Shown here in pieces: positions 48,369 through 60,390 of a DNA stretch of 64,000 nt. Source of the stretch: Cristatella mucedo (Eukaryota > Bryozoa > Phylactolaemata > Cristatellidae). The number at the start of each line of letters is the position of its first letter. Positions within the stretch are counted from its first letter, which is position 1. The DNA lies in the NCBI GenBank assembly GCA_009760855.2, contig WPIO01000119.1:180001-244000 (forward strand), in the 5' to 3' direction. A program made the translations under genes and the position numbers. The notes under the pieces were generated by a model. It was not told the origin of the DNA. It did not search any database and saw only the letters and a program-made list of their open reading frames with translations.

Positions 48369-49774
48369 TAATAATAATAATAATAATAAAAAAGCACTTG
48401 ATATAGCGCCCTCAGATAACTCAATCTCTCTCTAGGCGCTTTACATTTGCTGAAAATAGAAATGCAATTGAATGGTGAGTAATATCATGCTTGATAAACA
48501 AACAAAATGAATAATCTGGTTAGGGGTGACATGCACTGGGTAACATGCAAATGTTGTTAGTGGCTGCATTGACAGTGTCAGCACGCATAAGCACGTGCTG
48601 GACGAATCACAGGGACCCACTATATGCTGTCCTAAATAGGCATGTTTTTAAGTCCTTTTTAAATGTGGTCAGGTCAGGGTATGTTCTGACGCAAGTCGGG
48701 AGGGACTTCCAGGCTTTGGGAGCATACGTACTAAATGCACGGTCTCCAAAGGATTTGAGGTTTGTACGAGGTATTTCTAGACTGTTGGATTCCAAAAAGC
48801 GGGTGGTACGATGCTTGGCCTGATGGGGGAGTAGATCTGAGAGATAGGCTGGAGCCAAAAAATGAAGTGACCTAAAAGTGAGCGACAAAACCTCGAAGTC
48901 AATCCGTTGCTTGACTGGTAGCCAGTGCAGGTCGGCGAGAAGTGGAGTAGTGTGGCAACTGCGACGCTCAAGACAGACCAGTCTAGCTGCGGAGTTTTGC
49001 ACCAGCTGCAATCGCCTGGTCGCACATGATGGTGGGCCAGTAAGCAGTGAGTTGCAGAAGTCAAGACGAGATGTCACGAATGCATGGACCAACTTAGATG
49101 TGGTATCCTTATCTAAACAAGCCCGAATTTTGGCAATGTTATGAAGCTGAAAAGAGGCAGATTTGACTGTGGCGCTAATATGGTCGTCTAAGGAGAGGTC
49201 ACTTTGGAACATGACACCTAGATTTTGAGCTGATTCGACAGGAGATATGCTGGCAGAGCCAATTTTGAGCGTCAGCCTTTCCAATTTGTGAATCACACTG
49301 GGTTTTCCCATAACTAGTAAGTTAGTTTTATCATCGTTTAGTTTTAGAGAATTTGCGGCCATCCATTTGCGGATGTCATCAATGCATGCAGCAAGTGAGG
49401 TGAAAGAATTTGAGGTGCTCGAAGGCTGAGTGGATCAAAGCAAAGGAACAACTGAGTGTCATCCGCATAGAAGTGAAAGCCTAGATTGTGCTTGGCAATC
49501 ACATAAGCAAGAGGGAGAGTGTAAGCTGTGAAAAGAACCGGACCTAGCATGGAGCTCTGAGGTACCCCATATTTCAGACGTACCTCAGATAATCTTTGTC
49601 CATTCATGTCAATACTCTGGATTCTCCCACTGAGGTAGGACCTGAACCATTGCAGAGCAGTGCCAGTGATGGCCAGGCGAGATGAGAGGCGCTCAAGAAG
49701 AACTTTGTAATCGATGGTATCAAAAGCTGCTGAAAGATCGAGCAAAAAAGCAGAAACACTCTACCCATGTCTGC
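48369..49774 (-). mobile_element. L2-like LINE, well preserved, 5'-truncated
   Basis: Starts at an AATAATAATAAT tail and hairpin and runs to the DLSAAFD region on the minus strand. It is close in sequence to the copy at 7977-9575. 5' truncation is near 49774, inside the RT. Confidence 0.9.
48607..49745 (-). pseudogene. LINE reverse transcriptase, one frameshift
   Basis: The first frame (49745-49344) reads [41 protein letters not shown] one-base loss near 49430, compared with the copy at 7977, shifts it. The second frame (49362-48607) is 251 codons: [88 protein letters not shown], ending TAYSGSL. The catalytic YADD is intact, but the N-terminal third of the domain is missing, so no active enzyme is made. 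Confidence 0.88.
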
Positions 49775-49867
49775 TTACTAAATTGAAATAACATGCTTCA
49801 TCGGCTAACCAATAGTGAGGGCAGATAAACATGCTGATTCATTCCCTTAGCCTTTCAGCGAGCTTAT

Positions 49868-49970
49868 AATAATAATAATATTGCACTTGATAAAGCGCCC
49901 TCAGAGAACTTAATCTCTTTCTAGGCGCTTTACATTTGCTGCAAAGTGATACGCAATAGAATAGTAAGTA
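49868..49970 (-). mobile_element. Very short L2 insertion with target-site duplication
   Basis: 103 bp holding only the tail, hairpin and start of the 3' UTR. It is flanked by the direct repeat AGCTTAT (49861-49867 and 49971-49977). The non-tail part appears identical to the copy at 7977. Confidence 0.88.
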
Positions 49971-49977
49971 AGCTTAT

Positions 49978-50924
49978 TAGTCAGTTATTGGCTGAAAAAT
50001 GATACAAACATTAATCTCGGTTGCCATGTAAATTTTATGGGCTAAAGTAAAAATCTTTACATATATATATATATAGATATCTTAAGTGGAAATAATTGGA
50101 ATGGATGAATGCGCCATCATCAATCCAAGCCTGTGAATTGTGTATGATACAAATTCTTAAGGAAGCTGCTGCACATTACGGTAATGGGCGATGAAAAAAG
50201 GAAAGAAAGTTCACCTCTTAACAAGTCTATGCAACTGCTGGCCATCCGGCAGTGAGCTGCAGGTAGCGGATTCTAGAGGCGTTTCGGTCTGATTGACTGC
50301 AATAACTCCCGAATTAATCCTCACCTCTGCTGCTCTTGCAGCCAAAACGACTGTCTACTATGTACGGCAAGTTCCTGTCTGCCATGCGGATGCCAGTCGT
50401 AAGCTGAGTGAAAAATGGAGCACAATAGCAATTCAGTACAGGCACGCCTAGGCTTGCCGGTGTAGAAAACCCGGCAAAGACGCGGTGGACTCGACGCTAT
50501 ATTATTAAATCCTCACTTTTAATTTGCTTAAGTAGCGACACTGACAACGTAGCGATTATATCTCGCTCACTGGCAGCTGGAGCTGCTTCCCGATACGGGG
50601 CTTCCCCACTTCTTTTCTACGTTTCTGCGTGAACAGTACCGTTTAGAGCACAGGCAGCAAGGCACTATAATTAATTTTAAATGTTTTTAATTGCAAGCAA
50701 TATCTGCTTCAGCTAAACCAGCCACTTGTTTGGTTTTCTTTTAGGCGTTAATTCTTAAAATCAGTGCAATATATATATACATATATTTATAGGATTGAGT
50801 TTTTTTGACACATTCTCGTGCACTACCTTCAATTTCAAATGGCTTGTCTCTTCATGTCCTACTTCTGCACTGTTCAGCTTGTCCAGGTATGGGCTAACCT
50901 TCATTTTAAATTTCAATGTTGAGC
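49978..50924. other. Unassigned intron sequence
   Basis: Short TA runs at about 50060 and 50768; otherwise nothing recognised. Confidence 0.4.
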
Positions 50925-51080
50925 TATGATGGCACACTAGGTAAGGTGGTTGCTTTTCACAACCTCGATTCTGAGGTAGTGGGTTCAAATCCTGCGGTGG
51001 GCAATCCTGTATTGCCCTACAAGTGGTGGTGATAGCCGTAAAGGCTCTTCTGTCGCTATACAAAAGGGGCTGTTAAATCA
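50925..51080 (+). mobile_element. tRNA-derived SINE, family B, fullest copy
   Basis: Head TGATGGCACACTAGGTAAGG, TGGTTGCTTTTCACAACC, B box AGTGGGTTCAAATCCTGCGG, core GTGGTGGTGATAGCCGTAAA and end TCTTCTGTCGCTATACAAAA. Confidence 0.78.
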
Positions 51081-52049
51081 TTTTTTTTCATGTTCCCTGC
51101 TCCTTACAGTTTTCCTCGAGATTCAAGTCAGCTGAAGGAAAATATAATGTTTAAAGGGCCCTGATGACAAAACAGTATACGGGCACCGACTCTTCAGCAT
51201 TCAGCAGAATGATAATATCATAATTACAAAATTCTGCCACCATCAGCCATTCGCCCTAAGCAGTGAGCCCAGGGTTAGGAAAGACAAAAAGCAGAAAGTT
51301 TTGAACTTATTTTGCAAGATTTCACTGGAGAGAGGATATCGCATCCCGTCCTCTACCTCCCGTTGAACGTTTCTGACGATATCGCTTGCCTCATGCTCTA
51401 ATTTCACATTCTACCGTGTCTCTTGTGCACCATTAGCGAATGAGAGGCCCTTCGTGTACACTCCTAATGACTCCACGGAGGCTGATAGAATCTGGATCAG
51501 CGATCCCACTGCATATAATCTTACACACCCGTGGTATCAGTGTCAGTACTGAGTCACGAATTGACCAAATTACTCAGCCTTTCAAAGGGGTCAGTTGCAG
51601 CCCACAACAGGTACGACAGCCGTACATGTTCCATACATAGATATTAGCTCGGTTTGGCAGAGCTGATGTTGAAGCTGTCCCACGTGAGCCCCGTTTTAAT
51701 TAGACTAGCATCGAAATTCGCACGCCTTCCGCAAAAAAATTCTGTTAAAAACTCACAGTTCTCTCTCCCGAAAACGGCAGCATAGTTTCCAATGTTGCAA
51801 GCCATAGCCCCGATGATCCAACAGACGTTATCCCTATAAGATCGGTTATTGCCAGGCAGTATACAAGATCTTATGCAGCAGCATCGACTCGCACTCTTCT
51901 CTCAGTAAACAGATCCTTAAAAGTGTGGCCGACGGGACTATCCGAAGACGCTGGAAAGATTACTTGCAGTCTGACCATTTCAACTTCATACTTCTCAACC
52001 ATAAAAATAATCGAGGGATAAATAAGGTGAATGCAAGTTTATGTTAAAC
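51081..52049. other. Unassigned, moderately GC-rich
   Basis: No gene or element is recognised with confidence. Confidence 0.35.
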
Positions 52050-52560
52050 ATCCTCGGTAAGCGTTGTTACTTGCTGATGGGGCAGCCTAATTTCTGGAAG
52101 ATTCTCTCTACTGGGCTCAACAACTTGTCATATATCAAGAGATGCGATACAAGTCACGGTATGAGGCCAATCTGGTAGCACCCACTTAAAAAAGTATCAG
52201 CGGCATGCATTTCAAATACAGTCTGTGAGCTCATCTCTCACTCACGTAGCCTTTCAGTTATTGTAATTGAGAAGTACGTCGCAACTCTTGTAAGCGGCAG
52301 GTTAATTTAAAATGGGACGGCTGATTCCAGACGAATCATGTCTTAACACAACAGCCCATTGTACTACAAAAGAGCAGCTCTTACCGGGCTCGAACACCGA
52401 GAGAACCCGGGGAGCGACTCTTCTGAGCGCTTAGTTTACTGTTAACTATCGCAATTTCATCCGCAAATGCCAGCATTGAGGAACTACTGCTATCCCAGCG
52501 ACTACGGACTTTGCATAGTGAAGGACCTTATAGAGAAAAGAGTACATTTCAGAAGTGCAA
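52050..52560 (-). mobile_element. Possible R2/NeSL-type LINE remnant
   Basis: A minus-strand stretch reads MLAFADEIAIVNSKLSAQKS, resembling the FADD active-site segment of R2-clade reverse transcriptases with the second Asp replaced by Glu. The flanking translation is broken. A single motif only, so tentative. Confidence 0.3.
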
Positions 52561-52569
52561 TAACAATCA

Positions 52570-53455
52570 CAATAAGTATATAGCCCTAAAAAAGTAAAAT
52601 AATTTTATTGGCACTTGGCACATGTTGCAAAGAAAGCATAAAAATATGTTAATAATAAGATGCACAGTACCAGCACGCATAAGCATACAAAAGAACAATC
52701 GCACGGAATAGGCTAATGATGCGAGGAGCATGTGAATTTCATGCTTTGTATTTTAAAGTCGCCCAGTCAGGGGAAGACGTGTAGTCATCCAGCGCTCTGG
52801 GAGGATATGAACAAAAGGCAAGTATCCGTAGGATTTGATTTAGATTAGAGGTACAGAAAAGTGACTTGAGTCGGAAGATTTGGTGGTCTAATGCATAGCG
52901 TAATGACTAGAATGTGGTATTCCAGTGTAACCAATCCCAAGTATTCGGAAAGTAACTTGACTGAAAGAAGGGAGACTTGACTGTAAAGCAGATGTTGACT
53001 TCTAGCAAAAGTTCAATTAGAAATAGGACACTCAAATTGAGTACAAATGTAATAAAAGATAAGATAGGTGAGTCCATGTTTAAGGTTACTTTCCAAAATC
53101 CAAGTGTCCGCAGGTTTTCCAGTAGCTAGTACGTTGATTATATCGTCCATTAATTTTTAAAGTTTGTTGGCATCGTGTTAACAAGTGCGAATTTGAGTCG
53201 TGCGTTCAGCAGGAGAATTGAGCAAGCTACCACTGACCGCTCAATCGTATTTCCTTTGCAGCAATTGTAAAGTGCATCAAAAGTGATTCAGTTCTCGTTG
53301 GGCATTTCATAAATTGTATTATTATTATCATTATAGGTAAATATGGAGAGATTTCGTTAAAATTGAAAGCTTTGATAGCTTCTAGAAATTAGATTAGCTA
53401 AGGAAAGAGAGTTAATTATGAAAAGGAGGGATATAACCTCTGATACCAGATCTCT
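52570..53455 (-). mobile_element. L2-like LINE, old copy split by a younger 3' end
   Basis: Minus-strand 3' UTR (CAGTACCAGCACGCATAAGC) and RT remnants (GTGCGAATTTGAG, then AAAGAGAGTTAATTATGAAA after the interruption) follow the L2 order on both sides of 53205-53335. Confidence 0.6.
53205..53335 (+). mobile_element. L2-like LINE 3' end nested in the older copy
   Basis: AATTGAGCAAGCTACCACTG, CGTATTTCCTTTGCAGCAAT, then ATTATTATTATCATTATAGG. Plus orientation inside a minus copy. Confidence 0.65.
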
Positions 53456-54460
53456 GAGCACTTGCTTATTGTCTCTTCTGGCTCACGTGAATGGCCCCAC
53501 TCACATCAAGGGTTACACACTCGACTACATTTTCTCATGCAACTGGACTTTGCCATCACCAATCAGTACCAAATTTCGGCTAATCTGACCACACGCACAT
53601 CTCACTAAGTCTGCAATGTGTTTCCTCATTCTCCTCACCTGAAATTACCCGTGAATCGCGAAACCTCAAAACCCTTGACTTAGATGCTGCCCGTGCAAGA
53701 ATATCTGCTCCACATCTGCTGCTTAATCCTGTTTCCGACCTGTAGTCATTGGTAGATTGCTACATCACGACACTCGCTGACATGCTTGACGAGTTTCAAC
53801 CTCTGACTAAGCCCACAGTGTGCCCTCTCCAAGGTGTCCTGCGGTTTACCACTGACATTAAACTAGCTAGGTCGACTAAGCACAAGCTTGAAAAAAATGC
53901 AAAAGATCAGGACTGACTGTCTATCGACAGGCATACTAGGCTTGCTGTAGATCATACGAATCGATCCTAACAAAGGCCAATTCTAGCTTCTAATAAAAAC
54001 TATATTGAATCGCCGAAGCTCAATCTAAAAATGCGGATGTCAACGATCAACCACCGTCTCATCCGCTCGCAGGTTAGCTCCTACCTAATGATCACTGTCA
54101 TGATCTAGCTGATCGTTTCTCAATCTTCTTTGCGAAGAAGATAGACAAGATCAGTGAGTCCATCCCTAATGTGGCACCATTCCCCTGGAATCCTGTCCAC
54201 CAATTCCATGTAACACCTCAATATCTACATTCAAGGTCACGAATGACCTCGTCCTGAAATTCATATCATAATTAAAGAAAACAGCTAGACTTTAGAGCCT
54301 ATTCCCTCGGTCCTGCTTCTACAGCACATTGATCTGCTGTGGCCATGCCCAACTAACGTCATTACTATGTCATTTGCCTCAATTCATGTCCTAGCACTTT
54401 CAAAAATAATGTAACCTGGTAACTACTCGAGAAAGCATCAGTAGACTAAGAGAGCTTGAA

Positions 54461-54527
54461 GGTCTGCCGACGCTCGTTCCAGTGGCTTTGATAGGAACGG
54501 TAGAACGCAGAACGGGCGGAAGTTGCT
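54461..54527. repeat. In-place inversion inside the L2 copy
   Basis: This block reads GGTCTGCCGACGCTCGTTCC and on to CGGGCGGAAGTTGCT, the reverse complement of the RT segment encoding SNYRPVSLLPFLSKTLERVV. The flanks on both sides are in plus orientation. Confidence 0.8.
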
Positions 54528-55457
54528 CACCTGAGCTCATATTGAAAATATTGAAACTTCAAACCTTGCCTGTAAGTTCCGGTCTGGTTTTAGAGATAAT
54601 CACTGCACAGAGTCAGCATTGTATCGGGTGTATAACGAAGTAGTTAGGAATGCAGCCTTAAGTAGAGTATCACTGCTCATTTCGCTCGATGTTTCGGCAG
54701 CTTTTGATGCTATCCATCACCAACCCTTATTGAGCGCCTCTTATCTTGCCTGGCCATCACTGGCACTGCACTGCAATGGTTCAGGTCCTATCTCAGTGGG
54801 AGACTCCAGTGTATTGATGCGAGTGGAAGAAGATCATCAGAGGAACTTCCGAAATACGTGGTACCTCAAGGATCTGCGCTTGGTCCCGTTCCTGTGATGA
54901 TTTATACTCTCCCTCTTACCGATGTGATCGCGAAGCACACTATAGGCTTTCACTTCTATGCAGAGATGACACTCAGTTGTAACATTGCTTTATTCCCTTC
55001 CAGCCTTACAGCACACTGAATTTTCCAGCATGTCGAATTCTCTTAACTCCCTGACTGCATGTATTGAGGACATCTTCACGTGGATGGCAGCAAATCTTCT
55101 TAAATTGAATTATGACACGGCCAACTTACTAGTTATGGGCAAACCAAGGGCGATTAAGAATATAGAAAGGCTAACGCTCAAAATCGGCTATTCCAGAATA
55201 TCTTCCGTTGAATCTGCACGAAATCTATGTCATGTTCCTAGGTGACCTTTCCTTAGAGACCACATCAGCTCCACAATCAAGTCAGCCTACTTTCAGCTAT
55301 ATAACATTGCTAAAAATTGGGCTTGTGTAAACAAGGATACCAAATCTAAATTGGTCTATGCATTCGTAAAATTCCTGCTTGACTTATGCGACTCACTGGT
55401 TGCTGATATACCGGCCTGTGCAATCAAGTGCTTACAGCTGGTGCACAACTCTGCATC

Positions 55458-56053
55458 TATAATACTACTACAACTACTAATAATAATGCACTTGATAAAG
55501 CACTCTCAGAGAACGCAATCTCCTTGTAGGCGCTTTACATTTGCTGCAAAGGGAAATGCAATTAAATGGTGAGTAATATCATGCTTGATAAACAACATGA
55601 ATAATATGGTTAGGGGTGACATGCACATGGTCAGCATGCAAATGTGGTTAGTGGCAGTATGCACAGTGTCAGCACGCATAAGTACATGAAGAACGAAATA
55701 TCACAGGAAGGATCGCAGGGACCCACTAAATACAGTCCTAAATAGGTGTGTTTTTAAGTTCTTTTTAAATGTGGTCAAGTCAGCGGATGTTCTGACGAAA
55801 GTCGGGAGGGAGTTCCAGGCTTTGGGAGCATACGAACTAAATGCACGGTCTCCAAAGAATTTGAGGTTTGTACGAGGTATCGATATACTTTTGGATTCCG
55901 AAAAGCGGGTGGTGCGATGCTTGGTCTGGTGGGGGAGTAGATATGAGAGATAGGCTGGAGGCAAATGATGAAGTGACCTAAAAGTGAGCGACAAAACCTT
56001 GAAGTCAATCCGTTGCTTGACTGGTAGCCAATGCAGGTCGGCGAGAAGTGGTG
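55458..56053 (-). mobile_element. Younger L2-like 3' fragment nested in the long copy
   Basis: Starts at a degenerate ACTAATAATAATGCACTTGA tail and reads on the minus strand through the 3' UTR and C-terminal RT (AYLSYLLPHQTKHRTTRF, KAWNSLPTFVRTSADLTTF), truncated near 56053. Confidence 0.85.
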
Positions 56054-56665
56054 TGATAAGCTTGTCTTTCGCGAGCGTCGCAGTTGCGACATCACACCAC
56101 GTTTCGCCGACCTACACCGTATACAGGTCAAGCAATGCATCAAATTCAGCTTTTGTCCTTCTCTTTTAGGTTTCTTCATTCTTCGGCTTCAGCCTACCCA
56201 TCAGATCTGCACCCCATCAGGCCGTACATAGTACCACCTGCTTTTTGGAAACAAACTGTTTACCTATACCTCGTACAAACCTCAAATTCTTTGGAGACCT
56301 AGCATTTAGTTCGCATGCTCCCAAAACCTGGAACTCACTCGTGACTTCCGTCACAAATCCCCTGACATGACCACATTTAAAAAGAAATTTAGAACGTATC
56401 TACTTATCACAGCATTAAGGGGGTCCCTGTGATTCGTCCTTTATCTGCTTATGCGTGCTGACACTGTGCATGCTGCCACTAAGGATACTTGCGCATGCTG
56501 ACCCTGTGCATGTCACCCCTAACCATGTTATTCTTGTCGTATATTGAGCATGCTACCACTAACCATTCGATCGTGCTTCCTTTGCAGTACATGTAAAGTG
56601 CCTAGAAAGAGACCAAGTTCTCTAGGGGCGCTATATCAAGTGTTTTATTATTATTACTATTTTTA

Positions 56666-57247
56666 TTATTATCCCAAGGCTGGCAACTATGTGGACTTGG
56701 TTCAGATCCTCATAAAGTGCTACATTAAAATGGGATGCAGAATGCCACCCATAATCCTCACACTTGATGTTTTATCCGTTGTTAATTAATCAGAGAAGCA
56801 AGGTAGTGTTTTCAAATTGACATACTAGAGTTTGAACGTTATACCCAAAAACAGTATTACGAAACATTATGGGTAATATTACTATGGAATGGGGCATAGG
56901 CTCAACTGAAAAGACCCGTGTACAGACAGATTGGTGGCTGAAGATGGATTAGGCAGGATCTACTACCTCTACTGGCAGAAAAGCATAGAGGAAAGCTCTC
57001 AAACGGTAGAAAATCTATAGAGTTTCAGCTTAAATTAAAGATACTACACATAAAATAAATTGGCCTTAATTATTGATTAGTTGCCTTGGGAGAGGTGAAT
57101 AATAAGTTTATTGCATTTATGCACACCGAAATAGGATCGTGAGCAACTTCACGGTTAGGATACTACTGCGATATCGGCGATTGAATTAAGGAAAAGTGGA
57201 AAACATGTTCAAGCGAAAAGATTTATTGAAACTGAAGTAGTACTCAC
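56666..57247. other. Intron sequence, unassigned
   Basis: Nothing recognised. Confidence 0.4.
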
Positions 57248-57352
57248 GAATTACGATGAGGCGGATATTTTTTCTAAGCGTTGCAAAAGCATGCTGAACT
57301 TCGCATGCAATAACTCCACTGTTTTTCTGTCTTGGTTTCGAGACTCGCAGGG
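57248..57352 (-). CDS. Ig receptor exon: second half of Ig domain 2
   Basis: This 105-bp exon follows a strong pyrimidine tract ending TTCTTTCAG and stops at ATTC|GTGAGT. It is in phase 1 at both ends. Joined to the previous exon it continues domain 2 as RSALRVSKPRQ and then NSGVIACEVQ. The latter is the F strand with Cys141, 54 residues after Cys87, a normal disulfide spacing. It ends in a G strand reading RLIVI, which runs into PPTVNISF of the next exon. An intron inside an Ig domain is common in animal IgSF genes. The frame continues about 18 residues past the donor, but those residues do not look like an Ig fold. Confidence 0.78.
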
Positions 57353-58084
57353 CTGAAAGAAAAATGAGACTAATTGCATTTTTTAGGCACACTTTTGTTT
57401 AAATTGAAGAGGTCTTTTTTAACTCTCTATCTTTTGGCGGAAAAATTTGCAGAAGTACTCTGTACTGAGAAGGTTATTGGCCAACTAACGCATGAAGGTA
57501 GTCATTCCAGTACAATTTGGTATAACGTTTAAGTCGCTTGAATTATGTAAATGCAGATCAGTAACAAGATAAAAATATTCTAAAAATACCAATTGAAAAA
57601 AGATCACCAACTGCGAGTTTCAATGCTAAAATCAGTAGCCTTATGGCAAAGGAATGATTTCATTATTACTTCTACGGAATACAGGAAGTTGTCAAACCAC
57701 GTTAACTATTTGACTTGTTAAACTTGGGACAATTCTCACATCTCGTCCAGCATCTAAAAAATTCTATTCTGACGCAGAGCTATTGAAGGAGCATTTCGGA
57801 TGAAATTAAATACTGTTTCCTTGCAAAACGGTCATCAGCTTCCTACATCCAAGCCCTAATACAAGCACTGAGCATTTAAAAAAAGACAAATTGCGTTTTA
57901 TGACTATAACTTTAGAGTTAGTAAACACAATTAGTTTTGACAGGTTCAAAAATATGAATTATTCTTTTGTTTATAGGTGATATATTTATTTTTCTTTTAA
58001 ATTACTGGAGCTGCTTATTCAGCTACATACTGAAATAATTTACGGCCATCAATATGTGTTCTTGCAACCTGAGAGGTGGAAAAC
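57353..58084. other. Intron sequence, unassigned
   Basis: Nothing recognised. Confidence 0.4.
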
Positions 58085-58370
58085 GAATAATTTCTAAAAC
58101 AGTCAGTAACATATCACCATTTAGTGGGTCCCTGTTCTTCGTCCTCTGAGTACTATGAATGCTGACACTCTGCATTCTGCCACTAATCGTATTTACATGC
58201 TGACGCTGTGCATATCTCATCGAATCATGCTGTGCTTGCTGACATCATGCATGCCACCATTAATCATTTGATTGTGCTTCCTTTACCGAAAAGTTAAAGT
58301 GGCTAGAAAGAGACCAATTTCTCTTGGGGTGCTATGCAAGTATATTATTATTATGTCATCATTACTATTA
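58085..58370 (+). mobile_element. L2-like LINE 3' end
   Basis: TTTAGTGGGTCCCTGTTCTT, AATGCTGACACTCTGCATTC, AAAGAGACCAATTTCTCTTG and an ATTATTATTATG tail. Confidence 0.8.
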
Positions 58371-59171
58371 TACTGTTTTGGCTTATAGTGATTTGAATGC
58401 AGATGTAAGCTGAAAACTCGTCAAAATCCTTTCATATGGCACTGAAAAATTGAACCCCTAATAAATCCACGATAAAAGGCTACGCACTGTGCTATTATTA
58501 ATGAATCTTCGGTGCATTGTTCAAGCGATCTTTTAACAGCTGGGCTATTTCACATTACTTAGCCAGGATTAATGTTTAATAGAATGCCTATACTTTGCAA
58601 GTGCTGATCGTGTCTCCAGCTGATTTTAACACAGATAGCCGCTTCACAGTGAAATGTTGAACGTAGTTCTGATTCCGACGAGATCGATTGCAAAAAGTTT
58701 ATTTTTCACCGATTGAAATACTGTGTTAAGGATTTTCAAATATGCTCTAATCATAATTATGATATAAGATATTGATTGGCTCGCTAACAGAACTTGGTTA
58801 CTATCCAAGCACTGCACAAGTCCCGGCGAAAGAATCAGTACCCAAGGATAAGTGTCACATGTGGTAGAAATCATGGAAAAGCGAACGAGTATCTGGCTTA
58901 AACTAGCATCATAAAACAACAAAAAGGATGGAATTCACATCCAAAAGATTTTTCAAGGCACAAGAATTGTTACAGGCACTGAATATTACACCAGTACACA
59001 TATTAAGCACACCCGAACACAAAAGTCAAATACCCTAAGGTGAAAGAACAGCTGACCAAGAATCACCCAGTCTTAAGATGCAACTCAAAGAATGCAAGGT
59101 CGTTAATGATAGTGAGCGAGGTCTGAGGCGAGTTACGGACTTCTACTTCTAATTCTATCTTATTTATTAAA
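58371..59171. other. Intron sequence, unassigned
   Basis: Nothing recognised. Confidence 0.4.
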
Positions 59172-60390
59172 AGATCATCTGAAGTACCTCTGAAATACGG
59201 AGTACCTCAGGGCTCCGTGGTAGGTCCGGTTCTTTTCACGGTTTATACTCTCTCTTTCTTGCTCATGTGATTGCCAAGCACAATCCAGGCTTTCACTTCT
59301 ATGCGGATGACACTCAGTTGCACCTTTGCATTGATCCCTCCCAGCCTTCGAGCACCTCAAATTCTCTCAACTAACTTTCTGCATGCATTGATGACATTCG
59401 CACATGGATGGCAGCAAATTTTCTAAAACTAAACGGTGACAAAACTAACTTACTAGTTATGGGCAAACCCAGCGTGATTCACAAATTGGAAAGGCTGACG
59501 CTCAGAATTGGCTCTGCCAGCATATCTCCTGTCGAATCAGCTCGAAATGTAGGTGTCATATTCCAAAGCGACCTCTTCTTAGACGACCATATTAGCTCCA
59601 CAGTCAAATCTGCCTATTTTCAGCTTCATAATATTGCTAAAATTCGGGCTTGTTTAGATAAGGATACCACATCTAAGTTGGTCCATGCATTCGTGACATC
59701 TCGTCTTGACTTCTGCAACTCACTGCTTACTGGCCTCCCAGGATGTGCGATCAGGCGATTGCAGCTGGTGCAAAACTCTGCTACTAGGCTTGTCTGTCTT
59801 GAGCGTTGCAGTTGCCACATTACTTCACTTCTCGCCGACCTGCACTGGCTACCAGTCAAGCAATGGATTGACTTCAAGGTTTTGTCGCTCACTTTTAGGT
59901 CCCTTCATTCTATGGCTCGAGCCTATCTCTCCGACATACTCTCTAATCAGGCCAAGCATCGTACCGCAAGCTTTTCGGAATCCAACAGTCTAGAAATACC
60001 TCGAACAACCCTTAAATGCTTTCGAGTCCGTGCATTTAGTTCGTATGCTCCCAAAGCCTGGAACTCCCTCCCGACCTGCGTCAGAGCATCCCCTGACCTG
60101 ACCACATTTAAAAGGAACTTAAAAACACACCTATTTAGGACAGCATTTAGTGGGTCCCTGTGATTCATCCTTCACGTGCTTATGCGTGCTGACACCGTGC
60201 AAGCTGCCACTAACCACATTTGCATGCTGACCCTGTGCATGTCACCCCTAGCCATGTTATTCATTTTGTTTTTTTTTCAAGCATGATTTTACCTACCATT
60301 AAATTGCATTTCCCTTTGCAGCAAATGTAAAGCGCCTAGAAAGAGATTAAGTTCTCTGAGGGCGCTTTATCAAGTGCATTATTATTACTG
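59172..60390 (+). mobile_element. L2-like LINE, well preserved, 5'-truncated
   Basis: Begins inside the RT (ATCATCTGAAGTACCTCTGA) and runs to the hairpin AAGCGCCTAGAAAGAGATTA, AGTTCTCTGAGGGCGCTTTA and the ATTATTATTAC tail. Sits in the first visible intron of the Ig receptor, in antisense. Confidence 0.9.
59408..60163 (+). pseudogene. LINE RT C-terminal region, 251 codons open
   Basis: The frame reads [96 protein letters not shown], ending TAFSGSL. The catalytic segment (AFTSMRMTLS-type in this frame) lies upstream at 59290-59320 in another frame ([12 protein letters not shown]), separated by a TAA near 59370 and a shift near 59250. It is a dead fragment, probably young given its length. Confidence 0.88.

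Larger units (their letters stand above)
53450..56665 (+). mobile_element. L2-like LINE, long copy split by a nested L2
   Basis: From endonuclease-end sequence (HVNGPTHIKGYTLDYIF) through RT (SLDVSAAFDAIHHQPLL, KLNYDTANLLVMGKPRAI) to 55457, then continuing at about 56054 (AAGCTTGTCTTTCGCGAGCG) into the C-terminal RT, 3' UTR and ATTATTATTACTATTTTTAT tail. The join positions are adjacent in intact copies. It carries a 67-bp inverted block at 54461-54527. Confidence 0.85.
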
